Source of the DNA: Lysinibacillus contaminans
GTDB taxonomy: Bacteria > Bacillota > Bacilli > Bacillales_A > Planococcaceae
Reading direction: 5' to 3'
DNA length: 64,000 nucleotides
Assembly (NCBI RefSeq): GCF_001278945.1
Contig: NZ_LGRV01000003.1
Coordinates: 620,001 to 684,000, forward strand
Part shown: in pieces, positions 26,573-35,402 of the stretch
How the letters are laid out: each line of letters opens with the position of its first letter
Position numbering within the stretch: the first letter of the stretch is position 1
The notes under the pieces: generated by a model
The model's input: only the letters and a program-made list of their open reading frames with translations
Databases searched by the model: none
What the model was told of the DNA's origin: nothing
Translations under genes and position numbers: made by a program

Positions 26573-27445
26573 GTGGAGCATAATGTAGAAACATTCGTAG
26601 AAAAACTAGACAGAACTTTAACAGATGAGCAACGCGAATTGCTGCTCTTTTTATATAAAAATTTACACGTAGATGAGTTAAGTGAAGAAGAACAATCTTT
26701 TTTTGTTGAATATTTTTTCAATAGTGAAACGTTACGAAATATGGCAGTATTTGCAATAGCTTTAGTGGAAATCATTCATGAAATCGAAGGGAATATACCT
26801 GCTATTGAATTGGAAGAACGTTTAGCGAATAGCGAGGAGCAACGGTTGTATTATGAACGTAAATGGAATGATGCGAAACTAAATGATCTAAAGCATCAAA
26901 CAACGAAACAGGGCAATGTTTTTCATGTCCCGTTCGCCAAGTATAAAAAAGAGCCAGGTCCAATTATAATTTGCTTAGAACAAACTAAAGGAATGGCGAA
27001 GTATACTGAAATTTGTAAAAGCATGGTTTTACCATTGTTCGTCACTGCACATCGTGAGCACCGTGATTTATATATTGTACCGTATAATAATCTTGTTCAT
27101 GGGCATTATCGATTTGAAAAAGGAAGGTTAAATTTATCTTACTTTACTGATTTTATTGAATGTGATGTTGCCAGTGAAGCAGCCATCATACCTGTTTTAC
27201 AGTTTGTCGAAGGGTTGCTACAAAAAAAACAACAGTGTACAGATGCGGATATCATTATATTCACAGAAGGTGTGCCAATTGATGGGCGACGTTTAGTAGA
27301 GCCGAGTGTGAAAACAATGATGCAAGAAATGATTCATAAATATCACATAGATGTCTCAGTCATAGCCATGCAAGAAAATAATTTTAAAGAGCAATATTTT
27401 TGGTTTGCCGATAAAGTATTTTTTGCAGAGGATGCGATTTTTTAG
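26573..27445 (+). CDS. Uncharacterised protein with a degenerate VWA/ViaA-like C-terminal domain
   Basis: This 290-residue cytosolic protein has a helical, acidic N-terminal half and a C-terminal half that resembles the von Willebrand A domain of CoxE/ViaA proteins: GPIIICLEQTKGM aligns with the usual GPxxxCLDTSGSM, and ADIIIFTEG with the later ADxxVIsDg strand. The MIDAS Asp-x-Ser-x-Ser is replaced by Glu-Gln-Thr-Lys-Gly, so metal binding is probably lost. GTG start, nine bases after GGAGG. ViaA normally works with a MoxR ATPase (RavA), which is absent here. The assignment is from motif reading only. Confidence 0.55.
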   Translation: MEHNVETFVEKLDRTLTDEQRELLLFLYKNLHVDELSEEEQSFFVEYFFNSETLRNMAVFAIALVEIIHEIEGNIPAIELEERLANSEEQRLYYERKWNDAKLNDLKHQTTKQGNVFHVPFAKYKKEPGPIIICLEQTKGMAKYTEICKSMVLPLFVTAHREHRDLYIVPYNNLVHGHYRFEKGRLNLSYFTDFIECDVASEAAIIPVLQFVEGLLQKKQQCTDADIIIFTEGVPIDGRRLVEPSVKTMMQEMIHKYHIDVSVIAMQENNFKEQYFWFADKVFFAEDAIF

Positions 27446-27517
27446 TGAATTCACGCTCCTTTCGAAGGTGAAAAGAGCAATTTATTTTGTAAACGTACAT
27501 ATATAAAGGAGAATGAA

Positions 27518-28588
27518 ATGGATTCATTGAAATGGAAATGGTTACAAACGGATATTGCAATGCCAGTGTGGATAGATGTCCTCATTGTAATTGGGGTTTG
27601 TGCTGTAGGCTGGTTGTTTCAGCATTATATTTTAAAAAGAATTATTACAAGATGTGTAGCGGTTTTGAAGAAGCGTTCACAGCTGTTTTATGCGACTGTA
27701 CTTGCTCAGTTTAGTAAAGCAATTCGCTATGCGTTTATGTCAGCGATCATAGTGTTTAGCTTGGCGCGATTGTTCGAAAGGTCATTTTTTTCACCTGATT
27801 CGACGAAGAGTTTTGTAATGTCGTTAATAGTATTTTTTGCCTTTAAAGGTGTGTACGATGTATTGCATTATTATACAAGAGAACCTGTCCCTCTTAGTAT
27901 TAAGGATGAGCAAAATGTACTCATGCCATTTTTCTTGCGCATTGCGAAAGTACTCATCATGGTTTTAGCCATGTTTACTATTGCTTCTCTTTGGAATTTT
28001 AACTTAAATGGCTTTTTAACTGGGATTGGCTTGACTGGTGTGGCGATTGCTTTTGGTATACGTGATACACTGGCGCATGTCTTTGGTGGAATGTCAGTTG
28101 CACTTGATAATCCATTTCAAATTGGTGATTGGATTGCAACAGAAGATCAAAAAATTGAAGGGACGATTGAAGATATTAATCTTCGGAGTACGCTCATCCA
28201 AACAGGTGATAAAGGGCTTGTCTATGTGCCAAACTCCTACTTGGTAAATCGTCCTCTTTATAATTTGAGCAAACGTGAAAAACGTAAATGCGAACAGTTT
28301 CTTTATGTATCGGCTGAAAATGAAGAAGCAAATTTGCGCAATGCGTTAAGCACGATTCACCAACAAATTTATCTGCATGCGAAAACGGAGAAAGAAATAA
28401 TTCATGTATTTATAGATGAATTTTATCCAACCTCTTATCGTGTCCTTATTCGATTTTTTGTGGTGACGAATGATACAGCAGATACGCTTGCTGTGCGACA
28501 GGATATTTTATTTGCAATTCGCCAAATTTTCGAAGAGCAACAGATTGCCCTTGCTGAGCCAATTGGAGAATATGGGTTGCATAAATAA
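27518..28588 (+). CDS. MscS-family mechanosensitive ion channel
   Basis: The 356-residue membrane protein has four or five hydrophobic segments; the pore helix and beta-domain signature GLTGVAIAFGIRDTLAHVFGG-type region (about 170-190) and NPFQIGDWIATED follow, as in YnaI/YbdG-like MscS paralogues. It should open under membrane tension and release solutes on hypo-osmotic shock. ATG follows AAGGAGAATGAA. It stands between the VWA-like gene and the trp T-box on the same strand and is probably a separate transcript. Confidence 0.85.
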   Translation: MDSLKWKWLQTDIAMPVWIDVLIVIGVCAVGWLFQHYILKRIITRCVAVLKKRSQLFYATVLAQFSKAIRYAFMSAIIVFSLARLFERSFFSPDSTKSFVMSLIVFFAFKGVYDVLHYYTREPVPLSIKDEQNVLMPFFLRIAKVLIMVLAMFTIASLWNFNLNGFLTGIGLTGVAIAFGIRDTLAHVFGGMSVALDNPFQIGDWIATEDQKIEGTIEDINLRSTLIQTGDKGLVYVPNSYLVNRPLYNLSKREKRKCEQFLYVSAENEEANLRNALSTIHQQIYLHAKTEKEIIHVFIDEFYPTSYRVLIRFFVVTNDTADTLAVRQDILFAIRQIFEEQQIALAEPIGEYGLHK

Positions 28589-28595
28589 ATATAAA

Positions 28596-28624
28596 TTGAA
28601 TTGTTAGACTTTTTCTTTTACAAT
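28596..28624 (+). promoter_or_regulatory. SigA-type promoter of the trpE leader
   Basis: TTGAAT (28596-28601) and TACAAT (28619-28624) with a 17-bp spacer, immediately upstream of the T-box. Confidence 0.6.
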
Positions 28625-28629
28625 AGAAA

Positions 28630-28905
28630 TTAGTAATCAGCCTTGATGAAGAGTAGTAGCTATTTGAATTGTTAGAGAGAGCTAGCGGTTGGTGGAAGCT
28701 AGTACAAAGCGATTAGTGAATGGACTTCGGAGCTCTAGCCCTGAACCTAGCGAAAATGGCCTTGGCGTTTAAACGTTAAAGAGCATTGGAAAGTAGGGGT
28801 TAGCGTAAGCCTACGTTACAGGGTATAGTTGAGTGGGTCTTGTATAGACCAATGAAGGTGGCACCACGGCTTTTCCGTCCTTTTTTGATGGAAAGGCCTT
28901 TTTAT
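28630..28905 (+). ncRNA. Tryptophan T-box leader (tRNA-sensing riboswitch)
   Basis: The leader has the conserved T-box core GAAGGTGGCACCACGG (28856-28871) and a following terminator, GGCTTTTCC ... GGAAAGGCC with a T-run (to about 28905). In stem I the sequence AGTGAATGGACTTCGG places UGG at 28721-28723 in the specifier position, the tryptophan codon. The T-box bulge UGGC would pair with an acceptor end GCCA, matching the G73 discriminator of bacterial tRNA-Trp. Uncharged tRNA-Trp should stabilise the antiterminator and turn on trpE-trpG. Confidence 0.9.
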
Positions 28906-28950
28906 ATGCATTATTGGGTGTAGCAGAGCAGAGCGAAGGAGAGAATGAGT

Positions 28951-30333
28951 ATGACAGTTGAGCTTAGAAATTTTGCCATGAAGGCATTGCAAGGGGATAT
29001 GATGACGCCAATTTCGGTCTATCAATCACTTGTAGGAAAACATAAAATGCTATTTGAATCATCCGCAAAGCATGAGGAGAGTGGTCGGTATTCATTCATC
29101 GCCGTTAATCCGATTGCGGAACTTGTTGGAGATAAAGATGGCTATACATTCGCCAAGAATGAAAATATTGTGAACTCGAGCGGTGACGTACTAGCAAAGT
29201 TAAAGCAAGTAATGCCATTTCATGAAGCAGATTATCCATTTGGTTTTTTCGGTGGAGCAATTGGCCTTTTTGGTTACGAGACAGCATTTTACGCAGAAAA
29301 AATCGGCGAATACTTGCAAGATGATTTAGATATGCCAGATGTTCACGTATTTTTCTATGATACGTTTATCGTGTTCGATCATTTAAAGCAAGAAATTACG
29401 TTAGCCGCGATTGATTTATTTGGTGAGGGGCGTTCAATTAAAGAAATGGATGCAGCAATTGCTGAAATGGAAACACAACTACATGCAGGTACAACGTATG
29501 GTGTGATGGATTTGGGAGAATTAGATTTTCATCCGATGATTCCAAAAGAAGAATTTGTTGCCATGGTGGAACGTGCAAAATCACATATTGTGAAGGGCGA
29601 TATTTTTCAAATAGTATTATCGCAACGTTTTACATCACCATTTTCGGGTAATCCATTTGCTTTATACCGTCAGCTAAGAACGTCGAATCCGTCGCCATAT
29701 ATGTTTTATATGGATTACGGTGCGTATACGATTTTAGGGACGTCACCGGAAAGCTTAGTGAAAGTAAAGGACCGCAAAGTGACGACGAACCCGATTGCTG
29801 GTACGAAACCACGCGGGAAGACTCCAGAGCAGGATACAGCCATTGCGGAAGGCCTACTAAATGATGAAAAAGAAATTGCAGAGCATCGCATGCTTGTAGA
29901 TCTTGGACGCAATGATATCGGTCGCATTTCAAAAATTGGTACGGTAAAGTTAGTAAAATATATGAATATTGAGCGTTATAAGCACGTGATGCATATTGTG
30001 TCGGAGGTTATGGGTGATTTGCGTGATGAGGTGCATGTATTAGATGTACTCAGTGCTTGCTTACCAGCTGGTACTGTATCTGGCGCACCGAAAATTCGCG
30101 CGATGCAGCTTATTAATGAAATGGAACCTGTGAAACGTGGTGTGTATGCGGGTGCGGTTGGTTATATTTCTTCTACAGGGGATATGGATTTAGCACTTGC
30201 CATTCGTACGATGGTTGTCAAAGATGGCCGTGCGCACGTTCAGGCTGGGGCTGGTGTTGTGTATGATTCTGTGCCGGTATCTGAATACGAGGAAACATTA
30301 AATAAAGCCCGCGCGCTACTGGAGGTAAAATAA
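28951..30333 (+). CDS. trpE: Anthranilate synthase component I
   Basis: The 460-residue protein converts chorismate to anthranilate with glutamine-derived ammonia from TrpG. The N-terminal domain has ESGRYSFIAVNP; the chorismate-binding domain (about 195-455) includes TNPIAGTKPRG, LVDLGRNDIGR, PAGTVSGAPKIRAMQ and AGAGVVYDSVP. It could be mistaken for PabB, but the Trp T-box upstream settles the role. Start ATG 28951 is nine bases after GGAG; a Met two codons upstream is too close. It overlaps trpG by one base. Confidence 0.9.
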   Translation: MTVELRNFAMKALQGDMMTPISVYQSLVGKHKMLFESSAKHEESGRYSFIAVNPIAELVGDKDGYTFAKNENIVNSSGDVLAKLKQVMPFHEADYPFGFFGGAIGLFGYETAFYAEKIGEYLQDDLDMPDVHVFFYDTFIVFDHLKQEITLAAIDLFGEGRSIKEMDAAIAEMETQLHAGTTYGVMDLGELDFHPMIPKEEFVAMVERAKSHIVKGDIFQIVLSQRFTSPFSGNPFALYRQLRTSNPSPYMFYMDYGAYTILGTSPESLVKVKDRKVTTNPIAGTKPRGKTPEQDTAIAEGLLNDEKEIAEHRMLVDLGRNDIGRISKIGTVKLVKYMNIERYKHVMHIVSEVMGDLRDEVHVLDVLSACLPAGTVSGAPKIRAMQLINEMEPVKRGVYAGAVGYISSTGDMDLALAIRTMVVKDGRAHVQAGAGVVYDSVPVSEYEETLNKARALLEVK

Positions 30334-30911
30334 TGATTCTATTAATCGATAATTATGATTCATTCACATATAACTTATATCAGCAAGTAAGCATGCTTGG
30401 TAAGGACGTGAAAGTAGTGCGAAACGATGAACTGACAATTGCGGAGATAGAGGCATTACAGCCAGAGGCAATTATTTTGTCTCCAGGGCCGGGAACTCCT
30501 GATGAAGCGGGTGTTACGGTAGATGTTGTGAAAGAACTCTACACAAAATTTCCGATTTTAGGCATTTGTCTTGGTCATCAATCGATAGGGCAAGCATTTG
30601 GTAGTACTATTGCTCAGGCAAAAAACATAATGCACGGTAAACTATCGACATTAAATTATGAGCGCACTGGCTTGTTTGCTCATTTAGACAATGACGTTGA
30701 AGTAATGCGTTATCATTCGCTCAGTATTGAGCCGAGTACACTACACGAGGATTTCATCGTGACGGCTACTTCGAGTGATGACGGTGAAATAATGGCAATC
30801 CAACATAAACACTATCCGGTATTTGGTCTTCAATTTCATCCTGAATCAATCGGTACAAAGGAGGGCAGTCAAATGGTGTTAGCCTTCATTGAACAATTTC
30901 AAACGATCTAA
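30333..30911 (+). CDS. trpG: Anthranilate synthase component II (glutamine amidotransferase)
   Basis: The 192-residue class I amidotransferase has the catalytic Cys in LGICLGHQSIGQAFG and the His-Glu pair in LQFHPESIGT; LSPGPGTPDEAG is conserved. It delivers ammonia to TrpE. Bacilli often use one subunit for both anthranilate and p-aminobenzoate synthesis (amphibolic PabA/TrpG); whether this copy does so is unknown. Start ATG overlaps the trpE stop (TAATG). A terminator follows and no other trp gene is nearby. Confidence 0.88.
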   Translation: MILLIDNYDSFTYNLYQQVSMLGKDVKVVRNDELTIAEIEALQPEAIILSPGPGTPDEAGVTVDVVKELYTKFPILGICLGHQSIGQAFGSTIAQAKNIMHGKLSTLNYERTGLFAHLDNDVEVMRYHSLSIEPSTLHEDFIVTATSSDDGEIMAIQHKHYPVFGLQFHPESIGTKEGSQMVLAFIEQFQTI

Positions 30912-30942
30912 AAAAATCCCCTAACTGCGAGGTTAGGGGATT
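30911..30942. terminator. Terminator between trpG and the MltG-like gene
   Basis: AATCCCCTAAC/GTTAGGGGATT; the T-run is on the minus strand, so it mainly ends the minus-strand pair, but it lies 1 bp after trpG. Confidence 0.75.
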
Positions 30943-30949
30943 ACTCATA

Positions 30950-31456
30950 TCATTTTTTTCCTGTAATGAGCTTGGCAATTTCTTCGTTAGACATCGAAGA
31001 ATTTACTTCAAACGAGCCAATTTGTAGACTACGTGAATATTTCGCATTGGCAAGTAAGAGTTCCATTTCAACACTATTCGAAATAATGCCACCGTCTTCA
31101 AGCTTTTGCGCCACGACATATGGAGTGATGCCACTATAGATTTGTAGCGTCATCGTTTTAGCGTCTTTAGGCTTTGAAGATGCATTTGTTTTTTCATCAC
31201 CGTCAGATGCACGATCATTTACCACTCCATCTGCTGATTCTGATTTGACAGTCGCCTTTTTCGGTAGTTGCTCTTTCAATGAAGTAATCTCTTTATTAGC
31301 AGCATCCAACTTTTTCTGTAGACTGGTAACTTCTTTATCAGAAGATGAAGTACTTGTAGCTAAACCGATATTGACATCAAATCGTTCAGCTAGTGCGAGC
31401 ATGGCTCCGACTAGAAAAATTGCCATACCAAAAGCACGAATAGAAGATGTATTCAT
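30950..31456 (-). CDS. MltG-like (YceG) membrane protein lacking the catalytic domain
   Basis: The 168-residue protein has one N-terminal membrane segment (AFGMAIFLVGAMLALAE), a coiled-coil (about 40-65), a low-complexity Ser/Asp/Lys linker, and a C-terminal 60-residue domain reading LQIYSGITPYVVAQKLED, then GIISNSVEMELLL. This resembles the LysM-like subdomain before the catalytic domain of the lytic transglycosylase MltG, but the catalytic region itself is absent. Start ATG behind GGAGGTCGTTAACA. It lies 2 bp after the next minus-strand gene and is probably cotranscribed with it. Confidence 0.65.
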   Translation of the reverse strand: MNTSSIRAFGMAIFLVGAMLALAERFDVNIGLATSTSSSDKEVTSLQKKLDAANKEITSLKEQLPKKATVKSESADGVVNDRASDGDEKTNASSKPKDAKTMTLQIYSGITPYVVAQKLEDGGIISNSVEMELLLANAKYSRSLQIGSFEVNSSMSNEEIAKLITGKK

Positions 31457-31458
31457 TG

Positions 31459-31893
31459 TTAACGACCTCCGTTAGCGAGGACTTGTCGAACTTGCTCTTC
31501 TGTTAAGTTAGAGCGCATGCTAATATCAGGAATCGCTAATCCTTGCTTATTTAATTCGAGTACTTGACTAACAATAATTTGGTGAATAGGCTTGGCACTT
31601 TGTGTTGTTTGCACAGGTTTGATGGAAGATTGGCTTGCAGCTTGTTGAACAGCTTGCATCACCTGTTGAACCTTTTGATTCTGAGCTTTTGGTGATTTCA
31701 CTTGAAACTCTGGTTCTAGTAGAAGCTCCTCTTCGACCATTTTTAGGCGACGTTTTAAATTATTTGTTTCTTGGAAAATAGAGATGGATAGTTCTTCTAC
31801 ATCTTGCTCAATTTTCTTTGTGGAACTTTTCATAAAGAATGAAAAGAGTATAAGAACGATTCCAAAAATCATAAGTATGATGGATAAATCCAT
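31459..31893 (-). CDS. Membrane-anchored coiled-coil protein with HTH-like tail, 144 aa
   Basis: A single N-terminal membrane segment (IILMIFGIVLILFSFFM) is followed by a charged coiled-coil (about 25-60), a Gln-rich linker and a C-terminal 35-residue segment (LELNKQGLAIPDISMRSNLT, then EEQVRQVL) that looks like a helix-turn-helix of the kind found in DUF6115-type proteins. I chose ATG 31893 because GAGGTG lies seven bases upstream. It heads a two-gene unit with the MltG-like gene. Function is unknown. Confidence 0.6.
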   Translation of the reverse strand: MDLSIILMIFGIVLILFSFFMKSSTKKIEQDVEELSISIFQETNNLKRRLKMVEEELLLEPEFQVKSPKAQNQKVQQVMQAVQQAASQSSIKPVQTTQSAKPIHQIIVSQVLELNKQGLAIPDISMRSNLTEEQVRQVLANGGR

Positions 31894-32052
31894 TTTATTC
31901 ACCTCGTTAAAATATGTAATTACTAGTAATTTTAACACAAGCAAACCTAATTTGAAATGAAGGTAGATTTTTTTTCGATTTGTGTTATAATGGATTAGTC
32001 GTATAAATCATGCTCAAATTTTTATTCTTGATATAGAGTGGGAGGGTTAATA

Positions 32053-32202
32053 ATGCGCGTAAATATTACTTTAGCTTGCACAGATTGCGGCGAACGTAAC
32101 TACATTTCTAAAAAGAACAAGCGTAACAATCCAGAGCGTCTTGAACTTAAAAAATATTGCTCTCGTGAGAAGAAATACACTACTCACCGTGAAACAAAGT
32201 AA
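32053..32202 (+). CDS. rpmG: Ribosomal protein bL33 (type 1)
   Basis: The 49-residue protein [20 protein letters not shown]-type matches bL33 of Bacilli, with KYCSREKK and the ending HRETK. It has Cys9, Cys12 and a third Cys near residue 36; the fourth zinc Cys of full C+ forms is replaced by an Arg-Glu pair, as in the B. subtilis RpmGA sequence. ATG follows GGGAGGGTTAATA. It is too short for typical gene-length cut-offs but unmistakable. It precedes yqgN behind a terminator. Confidence 0.95.
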   Translation: MRVNITLACTDCGERNYISKKNKRNNPERLELKKYCSREKKYTTHRETK

Positions 32203-32212
32203 TTGCTCATTT

Positions 32213-32243
32213 AGCCAAAACCACGTGTGGTTTTGGCTTTTTA
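32213..32243 (+). terminator. Terminator between rpmG and yqgN
   Basis: AGCCAAAACCAC/GTGGTTTTGGCT then TTTTTA. It limits read-through into yqgN-yqgQ. Confidence 0.8.
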
Positions 32244-32266
32244 CTTTCTAACTGGAGGAAACGCGC

Positions 32267-32860
32267 ATGAAAAAAACAAATCTTCGTAACGAGGTGCGAG
32301 AGTCACTTGCCGACATGTCAGCGGCTCTATACCGTGATCAGTCTTTTTTGGTGGCGAAAAAAGTGTTGCAAGAGTCTTCTATTATAGAAGCAAAAACCAT
32401 TGGACTGACGATTTCTAATAAGCCAGAAGTCGATACAATCCATCTAATTGAGGCACTATGGCAACTTGGGAAAATAGTAGCAGTGCCAAAATGTAATCCA
32501 AAGACTAGAACAATGGAGTTTTATGTGATTGACTCTTTTGCACAGTTGGAAACGGTCTACATGCATTTGCGTGAGCCAATTACTGATAGATGTGAATTTG
32601 TTGACGCAAATGAGATAGATGTATTGCTCGTTCCAGGAGTTGTTTTTGACAAAAGTGGCTACCGAATAGGGTACGGTGGTGGCTATTATGATCGCTATGT
32701 ATTAAACTATAGCGGTAAGGTTCTATCGCTTATTTTTGATGAGCAATTACGTGAGGAAGTACCTAGAGAAGCGCATGACTGTCCGGTTGATGTCCTACTC
32801 ACACCGACAAAGCGTATCGACTGTGTAGCGCAAAGAGAGGAGTACAGCGTAAATGGATAA
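32267..32860 (+). CDS. yqgN: 5-formyltetrahydrofolate cyclo-ligase
   Basis: The 197-residue enzyme uses ATP to convert 5-formyl-THF to 5,10-methenyl-THF. Family motifs are LRNEVRESL at the start, LLVPGVVFDKSGYRIGYGGG with the Mg/ATP-binding GYGGGYYDRY, and a C-terminal PREAHDCPVDVLLTP block. ATG behind GGAGGAAACGCGC. Its last eight bases overlap yqgQ. Folate recycling links functionally to the glycine cleavage operon 10 kb away, which generates 5,10-methylene-THF. Confidence 0.92.
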   Translation: MKKTNLRNEVRESLADMSAALYRDQSFLVAKKVLQESSIIEAKTIGLTISNKPEVDTIHLIEALWQLGKIVAVPKCNPKTRTMEFYVIDSFAQLETVYMHLREPITDRCEFVDANEIDVLLVPGVVFDKSGYRIGYGGGYYDRYVLNYSGKVLSLIFDEQLREEVPREAHDCPVDVLLTPTKRIDCVAQREEYSVNG

Positions 32861-33059
32861 GATGATGGATATTTATGACTTACTAAAAAAATATGGCACA
32901 TATATATATACGCTAGATCGTTTTGGTGATTTAGCACTAATGGAAGATGAAATTCGAGAATTATATAAAGCGAATGTACTCGATATAAAAGACTATCAAA
33001 TGGCATTGTTATTACTTCGACAAGAAGCGACAAGATTACAAGTAGAGCAAAATAAATAA
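32853..33059 (+). CDS. yqgQ: YqgQ-family small protein (DUF910)
   Basis: The 68-residue protein contains IYDLLKKYGTYIYTLDRFGD and LYKANVLDIKDYQMALLLLR, characteristic of YqgQ, a small three-helix protein of unknown role. It overlaps yqgN by 8 bp, with GAGAGGAGTACAGCGTAA as the ribosome site. In B. subtilis yqgO and the rhomboid yqgP lie between these two and glcK follows; both are missing here. Confidence 0.88.
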   Translation: MDKMMDIYDLLKKYGTYIYTLDRFGDLALMEDEIRELYKANVLDIKDYQMALLLLRQEATRLQVEQNK

Positions 33060-33122
33060 GATCGATTTCTCTCTATAAATAAGGGTACAAGAATTAGATA
33101 AAAGACGTTTGAATTGTATGAA

Positions 33123-33146
33123 AACAGTGGTTGTCCACTGTTTTTA
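33123..33146 (+). terminator. Terminator after yqgQ
   Basis: ACAGTGG/CCACTGT with a TTGT loop, then TTTTTATG. Confidence 0.7.
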
Positions 33147-33344
33147 TGTTTTTGATGAAACTTTTCTTTTGAAAAAACGTATATATTAAAGATAGTGCAC
33201 AAAACAAGCATTTTAGGAGAAAATGAATCATAAAATATATCTGTTGCGTATCTTTTAAAAATGGATTAAGATATATTTTGTTTCTATAAAGAGTTGTTGT
33301 TAGTGCATAACTTTAACTTAAGAGAAATAGGGAGGATGTTAGGA

Positions 33345-35240
33345 ATGAAATCAATTAAGTGGCCTAAACATTCATTTATGATACTAGCAATTGTAGCAAC
33401 TTGGATAAAAACGGTCATTGTATACCACACAAGTTTTGATATGAAATTAGAGAATGCTATGCAGCATTTTATTTTGTTTATAAACCCTCTAAGCTTTTTA
33501 TTATTTGTGTATGGTTTATCGTTATTCTTTAAATCACCGAAAGCAAGAAATAGATATATAATTTCTATTAGTGTGATTTTGTCAATCGTCTTATATGGTA
33601 ATGTTGGGTTCTATCGTTTCTATGATGACTTTATTACGTTACCGGTATTATTCCAGACAAGTAACTTTGGTGATTTAGGATCATCAGCAGCATCTATCAT
33701 TAACTTTTGGGATATATTATTTTTTGCTGATGTGATTATTTTAGTATTAGCAAATAAATATTTACCAATAATGAAGCAAGCTATTAAAGTGAATGTACAA
33801 TTCCGTCGTGCGTTCTTTGTATTAGCAGTAGCTGTTACATTCTTAAACTTAGGTTTAGCAGAAACAGAACGACCACAATTATTAACTCGTAGTTTCGACC
33901 GTGAATTACTTGTGAAAAACATTGGTACGTATAATTATCATTTGTATGATATTTACATTCAAACGAAATCTTCTGCACAACGCGCATTAGCTGATGGCAG
34001 TGAATTAGTAGAAGTGAATAACTATGTTCGTTCAAACCAAGCGGCTGTGAACGAAGACTTATTTGGTAAGTATAAAGACCGCAACGTAATTGCTGTATCT
34101 TTGGAGTCTTTACAAAACTTTGTCATTAACAATGAAATGAACGGACATGAGATTACACCGTTCTTAAACGAATTAACTAAAGATCCAGATACGTATTACT
34201 TCAGTAATTTCTATCACCAAACAGGTCTTGGAAAAACATCTGATTCAGAGTTTATTGTAGAAAACTCATTATTTGGTCTTGGCCGAGGTGCTGTATTCTT
34301 CACACATGGTGGGAACACATATAACTCAATGGCTGAACGACTTGGTGAAAATGGTTACTATACTAGTGTGATGCACCCGAACAACAAATCGTTCTGGAAT
34401 CGTGACATGATGTACCAATCATTAAAAATCGATAAATTTTATGATGTAGATTCGTATACAGTTGAAGAAGGGCAAGAAGTAAACTGGGGTATGAAAGACA
34501 TTCCATTCTTTGAGCAATCGGCAGCATTAATGAAAGAAATGCCTCAGCCTTTCTATTCACGTTTAATTACTTTAACAAACCACTATCCATTTACATTGGA
34601 TGAAGAGGACATAATGATTCCTGAATATACTTCAAACTCAGGTACATTGAACCGTTACTTCCAAACAGTTCGTTATATGGATGAAGCTGTGAAGGACTTC
34701 TTCCAAGATTTAAAAGATCAAGGGATTTATGAAAATTCAATTATCGTAATGTACGGCGACCACTATGGTATTTCTGAAAATCATAACAAGGCAATGGCGC
34801 AGTACTTAGGCAAAGAAGAACTAACACCTTACGATAATGCAATGTTGCAAGAAGTGCCTTTATTCATCCATATTCCTGGCTCTGGTGAAGGACAAGAAAT
34901 GACAGAAGTATCTGGTCAAATAGATATTCGTCCAACGATTTTACACTTGCTAGGTATTGAAACATCGAAAGATATGCAGATGGGGGCAGATTTATTCTCT
35001 CCTGAGCATGAAGATTTCGTTATCTTCCGTGACGGACGTTTCGTTACTGACAAATATGTATATGCAGGTGAAGCTTGCTACGATAAGGCAACAGGCGAAC
35101 AAATTGATGGCGAGCCGTGTAAATCATATGCAGACCGTGCAACAATGGAATTAGAAAACTCTGATGCAATCATCAACGGAGACTTACTTCGATTCTATGA
35201 TGAAAAGACGGGTAACTTGAAACAAGATGCAGTGAAATAA
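33345..35240 (+). CDS. ltaS: Lipoteichoic acid synthase
   Basis: The roughly 631-residue membrane enzyme polymerises glycerol phosphate from phosphatidylglycerol. Five N-terminal membrane segments are followed by an extracellular sulfatase-like domain (from about 220) with SLESLQNF (metal Glu), GKTSDSEF (nucleophile Thr), and YGDHYGISE (metal Asp-His). ATG 33345 has GGAGG nine bases upstream. It corresponds to yqgS. No AXA cleavage motif was assessed. The terminator and transcription unit are single-gene. Confidence 0.93.
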   Translation: MKSIKWPKHSFMILAIVATWIKTVIVYHTSFDMKLENAMQHFILFINPLSFLLFVYGLSLFFKSPKARNRYIISISVILSIVLYGNVGFYRFYDDFITLPVLFQTSNFGDLGSSAASIINFWDILFFADVIILVLANKYLPIMKQAIKVNVQFRRAFFVLAVAVTFLNLGLAETERPQLLTRSFDRELLVKNIGTYNYHLYDIYIQTKSSAQRALADGSELVEVNNYVRSNQAAVNEDLFGKYKDRNVIAVSLESLQNFVINNEMNGHEITPFLNELTKDPDTYYFSNFYHQTGLGKTSDSEFIVENSLFGLGRGAVFFTHGGNTYNSMAERLGENGYYTSVMHPNNKSFWNRDMMYQSLKIDKFYDVDSYTVEEGQEVNWGMKDIPFFEQSAALMKEMPQPFYSRLITLTNHYPFTLDEEDIMIPEYTSNSGTLNRYFQTVRYMDEAVKDFFQDLKDQGIYENSIIVMYGDHYGISENHNKAMAQYLGKEELTPYDNAMLQEVPLFIHIPGSGEGQEMTEVSGQIDIRPTILHLLGIETSKDMQMGADLFSPEHEDFVIFRDGRFVTDKYVYAGEACYDKATGEQIDGEPCKSYADRATMELENSDAIINGDLLRFYDEKTGNLKQDAVK

Positions 35241-35248
35241 CAATAGAA

Positions 35249-35286
35249 GGGGATGTCTCTAATAATTGAGATATCCCTTTTTTGTT
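35249..35286 (+). terminator. ltaS terminator
   Basis: GGGGATGTCTC/GAGATATCCC with TTTTTTG. Confidence 0.85.
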
Positions 35287-35355
35287 TTAATGTGGGACTT
35301 AGGTGAGATAGAAGGGGTGAGATGCTAAGAGAAGCTACCTCTAAATTTGGGCATT

Positions 35356-35393
35356 GAAAAAGAGCAATCTCTATATAGAGATTGCTCTTTTTT
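35356..35393. terminator. Terminator of yqgW (minus) and ltaS read-through
   Basis: AAAAAGAGCAATCTCTA/TAGAGATTGCTCTTTTTT, perfect palindrome active in both directions. Confidence 0.85.
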
Positions 35394-35402
35394 GTCTGAA
35401 TC

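Noticed and set aside
26389-26583. Plus-strand 64-codon frame between phoU and the VWA-like gene
   Set aside because: No ribosome site, contains the 10-bp hairpin and runs into the next gene's start.
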